This document shows positions 32,915 to 42,571 of a DNA stretch of 47,096 bases, one piece after another; position 1 is the stretch's first letter; each line of letters starts with the position of its first letter. The position numbers and the translations under genes were made by a program. The stretch is from Bacteroidaceae bacterium (GTDB lineage Bacteria; Bacteroidota; Bacteroidia; Bacteroidales; Bacteroidaceae). The DNA is taken from positions 1-47,096 of the forward strand of contig JAEEZS010000069.1 of assembly GCA_016291905.1 (NCBI GenBank), read 5' to 3'. The notes under the pieces were generated by a model, which was not told the DNA's origin, did no database searches, and was given only the letters and a program-made list of their open reading frames with translations.

Positions 32915-34333
32915 TTAGCGGGTGAGGAGGGTTCTTTCAATGGCGGTGACGTTGTCCTTTAGCTCTTTGTCGTAGTTCAGCTGTCCGCTGATGAGCTTGC
33001 AGGAGTGGAGGACGGTGGTGTGGTCGCGACGACCTATGAACTCGCCGATGCGGGTAAGGGTGACGTCCTTGACGTGTTTTTGGGCAAGGTACATGGCAAT
33101 CTGACGGGCCTGCACAACAGAACGCTTACGGCTGTTGGAGTTGATGTCTTCACGTGTAAGGTGGCAGGTGGAACAGACAGTCTTGAGGATGGCGTCAAGG
33201 GTGACCTCGCGGGGAGCGCGGCGGATAGCCTTTTCAATGATGCGTTCAGCGAGGATGATGTCTGGCTCACGGTTCAGGATAGTGGCGTGGGCAATGATGG
33301 AGTTGAGAATGCCTTCCAGTTCGCGCACGCTGTCTGTGACGTTTGCAGCAATGTACTCAATCACTTCATCGCCGATGGTCAGGCCGTCGCGGCGCACTTT
33401 GCTAGTGAGGATAGCTTTGCGCAAATCAAAATTGGGACGCTCAATCTCAGCCACTAAGCCCCATTTGAAACGGTTGATGAGGCGTTCTTCCATGCCTTGC
33501 AGAGAGGCAGGGTCACGGTCGCACGACATGACAATTTGACGCCCGTTCTGGTGCAGATGGTTGAAAATGTGGAAGAAGGTGTTCTGTGTCTTTTCCGGGC
33601 CAACAAATTCTTGCACATCGTCAATGAGAAGGACGTCAATAGACTGGTAGAAGTTGATGAAGTCGGTGAGCGTATTCTTTCGCACGGCGTCCATGAACTG
33701 CACCTTGAAGAGATTGGCTGAGACGTAGAGCACCCGTTTCTCAGGATAGAGCTCTTTGACACGCAGCCCAATGGCATTGATGAGGTGGGTCTTACCCACA
33801 CCGCTGGCGCCATGGACAAACAGCGGGTTGAAGATGGTGCGGTCGGGGTTGTCCGCAATGTTTTTGCCTGCAGCCCTCGGCAATCTATTGCTGTCGCCCT
33901 CGATAAAGTTATCAAAACTGTAGTTGGGGCGGAGCATCGGGTCGAGGTCCTGCGTGGCTACGCTAATAGCGCCGGGCGTCTTGTTGGTGCTTTTGCGGGT
34001 AGTGGGCGTCTGCGGTTGGCTGACGTTAGGGCGACTAGCGGACTGTTGATCGACAGAGATTTCGTTGATCTGGTCCATCTGGACGCGGTACATCAGGTCG
34101 ATGTTTTCGCCAAATACGCGGCAAATGGTGGCATAGAGGAGGTCGATGTAGTGTTCCTCGATATACTCGTAGACGAACTGGCTCGGGATGGCTAACCACA
34201 GCACCTGATCGTGGTCGTCAAACTTCTGCGGTCGGATGTTTGCAAACCAGATTTTATAGGCTGAGGCTGGGATGTTGTCGTTGATGATCGACAAGCATTC
34301 ACTCCATCGTTGTTCCAGTTCTTCTTGCTTCAT
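32915..34333 (-). CDS. dnaA: Chromosomal replication initiator DnaA
   Basis: The product has 472 residues and opens the origin in an ATP-dependent way. Domain I is at the N-terminus (SAYKIWFANIRPQ), domain II a linker (about 95-135), domain III an AAA+ module with Walker A GASGVGKTH (175-183), Walker B VLLIDDVQEF and the arginine-finger region RLINRFKWG. Domain IV has the DnaA-box-binding signature GEFIGRRDHTTVLHSCK. Complete and normal in length. It lies upstream of nrdJ on the same strand (101 nt apart). Confidence 0.97.
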   Translation of the reverse strand: MKQEELEQRWSECLSIINDNIPASAYKIWFANIRPQKFDDHDQVLWLAIPSQFVYEYIEEHYIDLLYATICRVFGENIDLMYRVQMDQINEISVDQQSASRPNVSQPQTPTTRKSTNKTPGAISVATQDLDPMLRPNYSFDNFIEGDSNRLPRAAGKNIADNPDRTIFNPLFVHGASGVGKTHLINAIGLRVKELYPEKRVLYVSANLFKVQFMDAVRKNTLTDFINFYQSIDVLLIDDVQEFVGPEKTQNTFFHIFNHLHQNGRQIVMSCDRDPASLQGMEERLINRFKWGLVAEIERPNFDLRKAILTSKVRRDGLTIGDEVIEYIAANVTDSVRELEGILNSIIAHATILNREPDIILAERIIEKAIRRAPREVTLDAILKTVCSTCHLTREDINSNSRKRSVVQARQIAMYLAQKHVKDVTLTRIGEFIGRRDHTTVLHSCKLISGQLNYDKELKDNVTAIERTLLTR

Positions 34334-34427
34334 TTTTCATTTTTCGCGGGCAAAAAATTGGGAGTAGCGACTTGCGCTGCTCTCCATTTTTCAACCACGT
34401 CCGTATCAACTTTTTCTAATTCTGCTG

Positions 34428-34459
34428 CAAAGTTCGGTGTTTTTTCTGAACTGTGCAAG
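34428..34459 (-). promoter_or_regulatory. Promoter of dnaA
   Basis: On the minus strand CTTG (34456-34459), a 20-nt spacer and GAACTTTG (34428-34435) give one mismatch in each box. The leader to the start at 34333 would be about 88 nt. Confidence 0.45.
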
Positions 34460-34774
34460 CCCTTTTAAAATGCCCCTTTTTTTGCCTTCTCTAACCCCCT
34501 ATTATCCAAAGGCTTTAACTTTGCTTATTCTTGATTAACAAAAAAAAGTTGTAGAATTAAAAGATGTTGCTTTTCAGTTTGTTGATGTTTTTTCAAGGGA
34601 AAAATTGCTATATGTAGAAGGTGGGTTTTAAGGGCTGAAAATGTAGTCATGCATGGGGTTTTACCGCCTTTTCTCCCCTTTGGTCAAATTGACTGTTTTT
34701 ATTTAGAGAAATTTTATATAGACTCTCTTTTTGCCTTGGATGGCCTGTGTCGTTTTACTTAAAAAAGACAGATT
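34436..34774. other. A/T-rich gene-free region upstream of dnaA
   Basis: About 340 nt carry no convincing gene. A single DnaA-box-like TTATCCAAA (34502-34510, one mismatch from TTATCCACA) and a plus-strand TAACTTTG (34516-34523) are seen. This is too little to call an origin. Confidence 0.4.
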
Positions 34775-35668
34775 TTAATCCTTTGAACGGCCAAAAAGAT
34801 GAATGTAGCGCGAGGGGTTTTTCTTGATGTCCTCGATGAGTTCGGAGGCTTGGTTGCAGACGCTGTTGAGGTGGTTATAGAGGGTGGGATCGGTGATGAG
34901 CTGGTGGGCTGTACCATCGCCTTTAGCAAGTTCGTCGGAGAGTGAACGCAGGTTCTTCAACGTAACATCGAGGTTAGTGAGTAGTTCGCTCAGTCGCTCT
35001 TCATCGCTCAGGCTGTTCAGCTTGTCGGTGAAGGTATCCAGTTTCTCGCCGACACCTTGATATATATTGACTAAGGTTGTTATCTGGCGAATGGCAGCGG
35101 AGAGTTCCGTTAAGGTTTTCTTTGCATCGGTAGTCAGCGTTTCGGTACTTTGGAGGGTTTGGGTGATAGCAGGATTTTCCGTCAGCTCATGGATGTTTGT
35201 CAGGATGGAGTCGGTTTTAGGGAGCAACTGGACAATCTGGGGCATCAGCTGGGCAATCTGGCTACGGATGCCGGAATACATTTCGCCGTTGAGCGTGTCG
35301 CCTGGGGTATAGTATTGTCCGTTGTCGTGCGCGAGCTCAAGTTTCACATTGACGGTGCCCAGCAGCTCTGTCATAAGCAGGGCTTGGCTACCTTTAGGGA
35401 TGCGGAGATGCTTGTTGACGCCGATGCGTACAATAATGTCGTCAGGATGGTTGTAACTGTAGCTGATGCCGTTGACAATGCCGATGCGCACGCCGTTCAC
35501 ATAGATGGGACTGGAATTAGAGAGCCCCGTCACGTCGTTGTAACGTACGTAATAGGTGCTGTTGGATGAGAATAAATTGCGTCCTTTTAAGAAGCTTATG
35601 CCGCCGAAAAGCAGGGCTATGGCGAGCAGAAAGCAGGCACCCAGAAGAATCTCTTTTCCTCGTTTCAT
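34775..35668 (-). CDS. MCE/MlaD family lipid-transport protein
   Basis: The product has 297 residues. One N-terminal membrane helix (about 7-24) anchors it in the inner membrane; the MCE domain follows (about 38-125, YYVRYNDVTGLSNSSPIYVNGVRIG, then LLMTELLGTVNVKLEL), and the rest is a long coiled-coil-like helical region. MlaD-type proteins form rings that carry phospholipids between membranes. No MlaE/MlaF genes are visible. It overlaps the upstream amidase gene by 4 nt (ATGA), a pairing frequent in Bacteroidales. It runs toward dnaA. Confidence 0.9.
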   Translation of the reverse strand: MKRGKEILLGACFLLAIALLFGGISFLKGRNLFSSNSTYYVRYNDVTGLSNSSPIYVNGVRIGIVNGISYSYNHPDDIIVRIGVNKHLRIPKGSQALLMTELLGTVNVKLELAHDNGQYYTPGDTLNGEMYSGIRSQIAQLMPQIVQLLPKTDSILTNIHELTENPAITQTLQSTETLTTDAKKTLTELSAAIRQITTLVNIYQGVGEKLDTFTDKLNSLSDEERLSELLTNLDVTLKNLRSLSDELAKGDGTAHQLITDPTLYNHLNSVCNQASELIEDIKKNPSRYIHLFGRSKD

Positions 35669-36888
35669 GGGTGAAGGGCTTTGTACTCGTTGATGGCGTC
35701 GGTGGTATTGATGCGCACACCGTCTCGGAAGGCAACAAGGAATGCATCCTTGTAAGTGGCTGCGACCTTTTTGCGGAGTTGCTGGGCCTTGTCAAGGTCT
35801 GTGGTGTTGCCACAGGTGTATTTGTACGTCCCCTTTTCTTCGTAATAGCTGACGTCGGTGAGCCCTTTGAGCCTGGGGCTGTTAGCTGGTAGCTTGGTGG
35901 AGGAGGTGAGGAACTGCACCTTAAAAACAATGTCAGATGTTGTTTTTTTCTCGTTCTCCTCTGTTAATTGATTTTGGCTTTTATTTGCCTGGTCTATTTT
36001 TTTATTTGCTTGCTCTGGCTGAGCCGTTGCCTGGGCTGAGACGGCAGAAGCTTGGGCTGTGCTGACAGAGGTTTGCTTTGTTTGGGGAGCGCTTTGCTTG
36101 TCCTTCTTCAGGTTTTTATAGTAGTTTTCAAAGCCGTTGGCAATACTCTTGCTGAGTTTTTCCTTGCCGTCGGCAGAATTGAGGAACTTCTCCTCTTCGG
36201 CGTTGCTGATGAAGCCAAGTTCGATGAGGATGCTCGGCATGGTGGTGGCGTGAAGGACAAGGAATCCGGCCTGATGGACACCTCGGTCGTAACGCTTGGC
36301 TGTAGTGCAGAGTTGCTTTTGTATGCATTGTGCCAATTCAATACTTTCCTTCAGGTATTCACTCTGCATGTACTCAAAGATGATGTAGCTCTCGGGCGAT
36401 GAAGGGTCGAAACCTTGATAGCTCTCCTTGTAATCCTTCTCCAGAAGAATGACGCTGTTCTCGCGCTTGGCCGCGTTGAGGTTAGCCTGGGTGCGTCCCT
36501 CCTCCGAGCCGAGGACAAACACTTCAGCCCCATGGGCCTTCCGCCCTTCGGCTGCATTACAATGGATGGAGATGAAAAGGTCGGCTTTGGCTTTGTTGGC
36601 AATACGGGCACGTTCCTTCAACTCGACGAAGACATCCGTGCGGCGCGTGTACTTCACGGTCACCTCTGGATGGGCATTACGGATAAGTTCACCTGCACGT
36701 AGGGCTACCTTGAGGGCAATGTCCTTTTCGTTCACCTTACGGTTGGCACTTTGTGCGCCAGGGTCTTTGCCGCCATGGCCGGCATCAATAACAACGACAA
36801 ACTCCTCCGCTGCCGTCAGGCTGATTGCCACAAAAAGGACAGCCAGCAAGCTGAAAAGACGGCGGGGGAGGAGTTTGTTGAAGTTCAA
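35665..36888 (-). CDS. N-acetylmuramoyl-L-alanine amidase (Amidase_3)
   Basis: The product has 407 residues with a signal peptide (about 1-27, LTAAEE). The zinc-dependent amidase domain spans about 28-245: VVVIDAGHGGKDPGAQ (zinc His), NEKDIALKVA (zinc Glu), LFISIHCNAAEG (zinc His) and MPSILIELGFISN (catalytic Glu). A Gln/Ala/Lys-rich linker (about 255-320) leads to a C-terminal SPOR-like region (about 325-400, VFKVQFLTSSTKLPA...LRKKVAATYKDAFLV). The enzyme cuts the peptide from glycan strands at septa or during remodelling in the periplasm. It is translationally coupled with the MCE gene and lies 9 nt behind the small lipoprotein gene. Confidence 0.93.
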   Translation of the reverse strand: MNFNKLLPRRLFSLLAVLFVAISLTAAEEFVVVIDAGHGGKDPGAQSANRKVNEKDIALKVALRAGELIRNAHPEVTVKYTRRTDVFVELKERARIANKAKADLFISIHCNAAEGRKAHGAEVFVLGSEEGRTQANLNAAKRENSVILLEKDYKESYQGFDPSSPESYIIFEYMQSEYLKESIELAQCIQKQLCTTAKRYDRGVHQAGFLVLHATTMPSILIELGFISNAEEEKFLNSADGKEKLSKSIANGFENYYKNLKKDKQSAPQTKQTSVSTAQASAVSAQATAQPEQANKKIDQANKSQNQLTEENEKKTTSDIVFKVQFLTSSTKLPANSPRLKGLTDVSYYEEKGTYKYTCGNTTDLDKAQQLRKKVAATYKDAFLVAFRDGVRINTTDAINEYKALHP

Positions 36889-36897
36889 GATACCTGA

Positions 36898-37455
36898 TTA
36901 TTTGTCGATGTTGATAGTGAGAGTGGTGTAGGTCTTGATGTTGTACGAGCGGGGAACCTGATAGGTCGTATCGTTCTCGGCGTCGTAGTAATCCTCGTCA
37001 CGCGTTAGCGTGCCATCACCCTTGCGAAGGGTCTTGAAGGTTACAGCCGTGCCACTCTTGGTGATGTCGAAGGTATCGATCTGAACCTTATGATAGGTGG
37101 CGTAGGTCTTCAACACGAACTTCTGACCAAGGTCCTCCCACCTGTAGGCTCCGGTTGTAATGGCATCGCCATCGCGAATGATGCTCAGGGCGGTCCAGTC
37201 CTCCTTGAACTCAATGGTGGCGTTTGCATAGGTGTCGTTTGTCTGCGTGAAGGGGTCGATGGTCTCCGTGACTTTGCCGAGGGTATCAAGCAGTTCCACC
37301 TTCATGTTGGAGTCCATGCTTTTCAGCTTCCATTTACCAACAAACTCGCTGTCGTTGACGATGGTGTTCTCTTCTTCTTCGTTCTGGTTGCAGGCGCAGA
37401 GAGCCGAGACGACCAGTAGGGCGAACAAATATCCAAATCTTATTGTCTTTTTCAT
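36898..37455 (-). CDS. Lipocalin-like surface lipoprotein, unknown function
   Basis: The product has 185 residues. The lipoprotein signal ends in ALCAC (Cys about 22) and the next residues NQNEEEEN are acid-rich, as in Bacteroidetes surface-export signals. The mature part starts FVGKWKLKSM, the usual opening of lipocalin-like Bacteroidales domains, then beta-strand-rich sequence (ATIEFKEDWTALSI, GAYRWEDLGQKFVLK). No catalytic motif is visible. It is the last gene of the SusC/SusD-fasciclin operon before the amidase. A ligand-binding role is inferred from the fold only. Confidence 0.7.
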   Translation of the reverse strand: MKKTIRFGYLFALLVVSALCACNQNEEEENTIVNDSEFVGKWKLKSMDSNMKVELLDTLGKVTETIDPFTQTNDTYANATIEFKEDWTALSIIRDGDAITTGAYRWEDLGQKFVLKTYATYHKVQIDTFDITKSGTAVTFKTLRKGDGTLTRDEDYYDAENDTTYQVPRSYNIKTYTTLTINIDK

Positions 37456-37492
37456 AACGATATGGTTTTAGCAAATTGAATGAATGGAATGG

Positions 37493-39271
37493 TTACTTGA
37501 GCGGCAGGTACCAGTTTTTCTTGTCAAGCAGTTTCTGGTAGAGAGCTTCGTCGCGGTTCTCATAGCCCTTGCGGCAGGCCACCTTGCCTGCGAGGTAGTC
37601 GGCGCCACGGCGCTCAGCAAAGCGGATGAGGTCGGTGAAGCGGTTACCTTCAAAGGTCGTCTCAAGGGCGAGTTCGTCACAGATACGGTCTTCCACATAG
37701 TGGATAGTGTCGCTGAAGTTGACGTCTGCCACATCCTTGTTGTAGAATTCGGCAATGACATTGTCCTTTACGACATAACTGGCGGTGTCAAGATAGACGA
37801 AGCCGCAGCCACGGGCATGAACACCTAGAGTGAATGGTTGGAGTTCGGCCTTATAGGTGCTGCCATTGGGGAAGAGGAGGTCGAAGCCGTCGCGTAGGAT
37901 GTTGAAGGCCTGAACAGCCATCTGGCTGTTGTGCTGCTGGTTTGCAAGGCAGTTGAGTGCTTCAGCGGCACGCAGATGGACAAGAGCTCGGCGGTAGAGC
38001 ACCAGCATGCGAATGTAATAGGTGGTGCTTGAGCCAGTGGTTGTCCTTCCCTGGACAAACTTCTCCATAGTTTCAAACTCGTCTTCGTCGTTCTTCTGCT
38101 CCTTGACATAAAAGTTGATGCGCTGGTCACCCTTGCCACCAAGGACAGAGTATTCCGTGCTCGCCGTGCTTGTTCTTGTCGAGTAGAAGTAGTGCTGTGC
38201 ATTACTGATTTGCTCCCAAAGGGCAGAACCCTTCAACGGATGAGTGTTTTCACTAGATGTGAAGAGGCTGGGAATCTCGGAAACTGTGCCGTTCTCAGAC
38301 GAGATTTCCATAGGAACCACCGTGATGGCTTCACCTCTGCTACCGAGGATATTGGTGAGCATTCCCATTCCGATGCCATTATAAGTGGGGTAGTTTAAAG
38401 CGGTAACGTTTCGTCCTGTCCTACGGGGGTCGGTCGTGATTTGTCCGTCGCCGAGCGGCATCAGACCCGTGAAGGTGGTTGAAGCACCACCTGTTGATGC
38501 ACGCATAGAGTATTTGGGATTGTCGGTGATAAAGTCACTATAGGTCGACCAGGCGTTCTGATAGTCACCCAGCCAGAGGTAAAGGTCGCCTAAAAGGAGT
38601 TGGATGGGCGGGAACAGCAGATCGCAAGTCGCTGCAGTCAACGATGAACCGCCAGCGGAAAGACCTTCCCAAGCAGGGAGATCGTATTCCATGTAAGGAA
38701 GCAACTGCGGGATGAGCTCAAGTGCCAAATCCTTGATGTCATACAAAGGATAATCTGCTTCGGACTCAGCCACCTTCGTGATGGGATTGGTGAAGTAGGG
38801 CACCTTGCCATAGTTGAGGGCCAGCTGCATGTAGGTCCATGCGCGGATGCTGAGGGCTGCCACGTACTCGTCCGTCATAACGGGCTTGTTGTTGTGGCGG
38901 ATGGTGGTGTCCATATGGGTGATAAGGTAGTTGCAGTTGTTGATGACGTTGTAGTAGTCACCCACACGCAAGTACTCGTTATCATCGTCGAAGTTGAACT
39001 CGGATAGATTGCGCAGGGATGCCTTGGCATTCTTGTTAAGATCAACCATATCGCCACGGACTTCGCCGAGAATGATATAGCGGTCGGCAATTTGCTGGAA
39101 GGCATGGAGTATGCCAATAGTTGAATAGACCGAGTCGGCTGAGCTATCCAGCTTGTGGTTGTGTTCGTAAACAATGCGGCTGGAGTCGATGTTGAACATG
39201 TCTGCGCATGAGGTAGTCATGAACGTCAGCGCTCCAACAAAAAGAAGACCTATAACTGATTTCTTATTCAT
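37493..39271 (-). CDS. RagB/SusD-like surface nutrient-binding lipoprotein
   Basis: The product has 592 residues. The lipobox is FMTTSC (Cys 22), followed by ADMFNID. The SusD hallmarks are visible: YNVINNCNYLITHMDT, AALSIRAWTYMQLALNYGKVPYFTNPIT, the PPIQLLLGDLYLWLGDYQNAWSTYSDFI repeats (TPR-like) and the C-terminal RRALVHLRAAEALNCLA/FAERRGADYLAGK parts. It should cap the SusC channel and bind the substrate at the surface. It lies 31 nt downstream of the susC-like gene. The substrate is unknown; no polysaccharide-degrading enzyme is nearby. Confidence 0.93.
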   Translation of the reverse strand: MNKKSVIGLLFVGALTFMTTSCADMFNIDSSRIVYEHNHKLDSSADSVYSTIGILHAFQQIADRYIILGEVRGDMVDLNKNAKASLRNLSEFNFDDDNEYLRVGDYYNVINNCNYLITHMDTTIRHNNKPVMTDEYVAALSIRAWTYMQLALNYGKVPYFTNPITKVAESEADYPLYDIKDLALELIPQLLPYMEYDLPAWEGLSAGGSSLTAATCDLLFPPIQLLLGDLYLWLGDYQNAWSTYSDFITDNPKYSMRASTGGASTTFTGLMPLGDGQITTDPRRTGRNVTALNYPTYNGIGMGMLTNILGSRGEAITVVPMEISSENGTVSEIPSLFTSSENTHPLKGSALWEQISNAQHYFYSTRTSTASTEYSVLGGKGDQRINFYVKEQKNDEDEFETMEKFVQGRTTTGSSTTYYIRMLVLYRRALVHLRAAEALNCLANQQHNSQMAVQAFNILRDGFDLLFPNGSTYKAELQPFTLGVHARGCGFVYLDTASYVVKDNVIAEFYNKDVADVNFSDTIHYVEDRICDELALETTFEGNRFTDLIRFAERRGADYLAGKVACRKGYENRDEALYQKLLDKKNWYLPLK

Positions 39272-39302
39272 GGTGGTTATGCTTATAGGGGTTGTTCATA
39301 AA

Positions 39303-42300
39303 TTAGAGGTTGATCTTTACACCGACGTGGAAGCTGCGGCTCTGTCCAAGCAAACCGGTATCGATGCCCTGGAAGAGCACGTTGTTGCTGCAAGAGAATT
39401 CGGGGTCGCTGCCCAGATAGTTGGTGAGTGTGAACACGTTGTTGGCGGCGCACCAAACCTTGAGGCCTTGCAGCCACGTGAGGTTGACGGGCACGTTGTA
39501 GGAGAGGGTGAGGTTCTTCAGGCGGATGAAGGAGCCGTCCTCAATCCAACGGTCGCTGAAGCGGTTGTTGCCGAGCGGGTCGCCATACGTAGCCTTTGGC
39601 ATATTGGTGACATCGCCTTCGGTGCGCCAGCGGTTGGTGACAGCCATGGTCTGGTTGTAGAAGCGGTCGGCACTTTCCAAAATGCTACGCTGGTAGTTGT
39701 AGATGTCGTTGCCATAGACATAAGTGAATGTCGCATCGAGGGTGATGTGCTTAAAGGAAAGGCTTGACTGGATATTGCCGAAGAGTTCGGGATTGGGGTC
39801 ACCGATAACGAAGCGGTCGTTCTCGTCAATAGCGTTGTTGCCGTCTTTGTCAACGAACTTCATGTCGCCGGCGCCGAAATAGACGGTCTCACCAGTGGTG
39901 GCATTTTTAGTGTGGAGGAGTGTGCCGCCTTGGCTGGGAACGTCAGCAGAGGTAGCATAGACGCCATCGGTCTTGTAGCCATAGAAGAGACCGACGGGTG
40001 AGCCAATAGCTGTCAGGACAGAGCCACCATAGACCGTAGTTTCGAAGTCGCCGTCAGGCAGAGCCGTGACCTTGTTCTTATAATGTGCAACGCTGGCGCC
40101 CAGCTCCCATTTCCAGTTCTTCGTGTTGATGACCTTGGCTGAAAGGTTCACATCGAAACCGTTGTTTTCCAGAGAACCGTCGTTGCACCAGTACTGCTTG
40201 AGGCCTGTCAGGTAGTTGAGGTCTTTCAGCGTAAGCAGGTTGTTCGTAACGTTGTGGTAGAGGTTTGCACCGAGTTTCAGACGGTTATTCAGCGTGACTG
40301 CTTCAATGCCGAAGTTGTAACGCGTGGTGGACTCCCACTGGATGGACTGGTTCTCGATGTTGTTGATGCTAAGACCCATAGCGCGGTTCTGATACTTCAC
40401 GTTGCTGAAGTAGGCAAATGCAGCGTTGTTGCTGATGTTGTCGTTGCCGGAAATGTCAAAGCCTGCAGTCAATTTGAGGAAGTTGATGGCATTGGTGTTG
40501 AACCAAGGCTCAGCACTCATCAACCAGCCTGCCTGCAACGAGGGGAAGATGCCCCAGCTGACACCGGCGATGCGAAGACCGTTGGTGATTTCACGACCGA
40601 AACGGGAAGATGTCTCGGCGGCCAGGCTACCCTGAACGAAATACTTGTTGCGATAGTTGTAGTCAGCGTTGGCATACCAAGCCATGTTGCGCCAGACATT
40701 GTCCTCGCCATTCTGATCGAGGTAGTCATAGCTGGCACTAATGTCGGGCAACTTGTCGTTACCTGTATTGTGGCAGGACTGGTAGCTGCTGTCGTAGGCA
40801 AAGTTGGAGAAGCGGACGCCAGCATAGGCATTCACATAGTGGCTACCCATACGTTTGCTCCAGTCGAGGTGGGCATCGGCATAGACGCTGCTCTCCTTGG
40901 AGAAGAACGAGCGAACTTCGTTCTGCGAGTAGCCCAGACCGGCAATGTAGAAGTTAGGCATGCCCGTCATCGGACGGAAGGACTTCTCATTGGTACGGTG
41001 CAGGGTGTAGTTGAACAGGCCATTCAGCACGAAGCCCTTGCCCAACTTCCATTCGGGAGCGAACGTGACATCGAAGACGGTATACTCCTGGACGTTCTTG
41101 TTGTTACCCTCAGCATACTCGAAGATGGAGAGCGGGTTACCCAGCGTGTTGTTGCGCGTATTCACATCGAAGTTGGCGTAGGTGTCGGCGCTTTCCAACA
41201 TGGGTGATAGCGTTCCATCGTTATTATACTTATAGGGGCTTAAGAACGGGGACTTGATAAGGGCAAGGAAGCCAGGGGCAGAAACCGGTGCTGTTTCGAA
41301 GTCGGGCTGGATACCGTCGTTACGGAGATTACGGTTAATGCGTGAGTAGGCAATGTCGAAACGAGTCTTCAGGTTGTCGGCAAGGACGACATCCGTGTTG
41401 AAGCGAATGTTCAGGCGGTTGAAGTCGTTGCACTTGATAGTGCTTTCGGCATCACTATAGCCGAGGGAGAAGTTGTACATAGCAGCTTCGTCACCACCTT
41501 GCACATTTACCTTATAGTTCTGTGACCATGCCTCGCGATAGACGTAGTCAGACCACTTTGTATCGTTGTGATACATGTTGTAGTAGTAGTTGGGGTTATC
41601 CCAAAGGAAAGGGAAACGATTCTGACGAGTTTCCACACCACCCATGAGCTCATTGGCCAAGATGCGGTACTGCTGCGAGTTCATCATGGTGGGGAGGTTA
41701 GGCTCCATCGTGTAGCCACCATAGGCGACAGCATCAATACGGGTAGCCATGCTGTGTCCACGACGTGTATCGATGAGGATGACACCGTTAGCACCCTTGG
41801 CACCATAGATGGCGGTTCCGTTTTTGAGGACTGTGACCTTTTCAATGTCATCTACGTCAATGCCCGCGAGGATGTTGTTGAAGAATCCATCGTGAACCGA
41901 GGCATATGCGTCCTGAAGGTCCTGCACCACGCCATCAAGAATAATGAGGGGTTGCGTGGAGGAGTTAAGCGTATTGATACCTTGAATCATCATCAAAGCG
42001 CCCATGCCGGGAGTGCCGGAGCGGTTGATGAGGCGGAGGTCGCCGCCTAGCTGACGTTCAATCTCGTTTTCGACGCTCAGGGCCGTGTTGGTACCGATTT
42101 GGGCTGTGGACTTAGCCGTCACATCAAACTCGTTCTTGACGAAATCGCTGAATTTGTCGGAATAGAGTTGAATGACTCTCTCTCCATAAGGTTGCTTGGC
42201 AGCAATGACCACGCTGGAGTAACCAGGAGTGGAAACGTAGAGCGAGGTGACGTTTTCGGGAACCTTGATGGTGAAGGTACCATCGGCACCGGTCATGGCC

Positions 42301-42536
42301 GTAGTGCGGTTGTTGCCAAAGCCTTCCACACGGACACCGGGGATAGCCTCCTTCGTTGCGGCATCGACCACCTTACCTGTGATAGTAGTTGTCGGTGTGT
42401 TGTCCACGACAGGAGCGCTTTTCTGGGCTCTGGATACTTGTACATCTTGTGCAAACAGAGAGCTGGTTCCAGCTATGCAAGCCATGCAGAATACTGCGGT
42501 TGCCAATCTGAATTGTTTCATCATATTAGTATTCAT
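39303..42536 (-). CDS. SusC/RagA-family TonB-linked outer-membrane transporter
   Basis: The product has 1077 residues. The signal peptide ends about 30 (SLFAQD). A carboxypeptidase-regulatory-like beta domain (about 52-130, TITGKVVDAATKEAIPGVRVEGFG) is followed by the plug with DGVVQDLQDAY and KVTVLKNGTAIYGAKGANGVILIDTRRG, then the barrel, ending RSFHVGVKINL. The N-terminal extension replaces a conventional TonB box. It imports the substrate bound by the SusD-like protein with proton-motive energy from TonB. ATG options are 42536 and, four codons in, MMKQFRL. It precedes the SusD-like gene and follows the fasciclin genes in the operon. Confidence 0.95.
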   Translation of the reverse strand: MNTNMMKQFRLATAVFCMACIAGTSSLFAQDVQVSRAQKSAPVVDNTPTTTITGKVVDAATKEAIPGVRVEGFGNNRTTAMTGADGTFTIKVPENVTSLYVSTPGYSSVVIAAKQPYGERVIQLYSDKFSDFVKNEFDVTAKSTAQIGTNTALSVENEIERQLGGDLRLINRSGTPGMGALMMIQGINTLNSSTQPLIILDGVVQDLQDAYASVHDGFFNNILAGIDVDDIEKVTVLKNGTAIYGAKGANGVILIDTRRGHSMATRIDAVAYGGYTMEPNLPTMMNSQQYRILANELMGGVETRQNRFPFLWDNPNYYYNMYHNDTKWSDYVYREAWSQNYKVNVQGGDEAAMYNFSLGYSDAESTIKCNDFNRLNIRFNTDVVLADNLKTRFDIAYSRINRNLRNDGIQPDFETAPVSAPGFLALIKSPFLSPYKYNNDGTLSPMLESADTYANFDVNTRNNTLGNPLSIFEYAEGNNKNVQEYTVFDVTFAPEWKLGKGFVLNGLFNYTLHRTNEKSFRPMTGMPNFYIAGLGYSQNEVRSFFSKESSVYADAHLDWSKRMGSHYVNAYAGVRFSNFAYDSSYQSCHNTGNDKLPDISASYDYLDQNGEDNVWRNMAWYANADYNYRNKYFVQGSLAAETSSRFGREITNGLRIAGVSWGIFPSLQAGWLMSAEPWFNTNAINFLKLTAGFDISGNDNISNNAAFAYFSNVKYQNRAMGLSINNIENQSIQWESTTRYNFGIEAVTLNNRLKLGANLYHNVTNNLLTLKDLNYLTGLKQYWCNDGSLENNGFDVNLSAKVINTKNWKWELGASVAHYKNKVTALPDGDFETTVYGGSVLTAIGSPVGLFYGYKTDGVYATSADVPSQGGTLLHTKNATTGETVYFGAGDMKFVDKDGNNAIDENDRFVIGDPNPELFGNIQSSLSFKHITLDATFTYVYGNDIYNYQRSILESADRFYNQTMAVTNRWRTEGDVTNMPKATYGDPLGNNRFSDRWIEDGSFIRLKNLTLSYNVPVNLTWLQGLKVWCAANNVFTLTNYLGSDPEFSCSNNVLFQGIDTGLLGQSRSFHVGVKINL

Positions 42537-42571
42537 TGTCTTTCTTGTTTATAGGGTTACTGGAACTCAGT

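Noticed and set aside
34334..34774. Replication origin next to dnaA
   Set aside because: Only one DnaA-box-like site (TTATCCAAA) was found; a cluster of boxes and skew switch would be needed.
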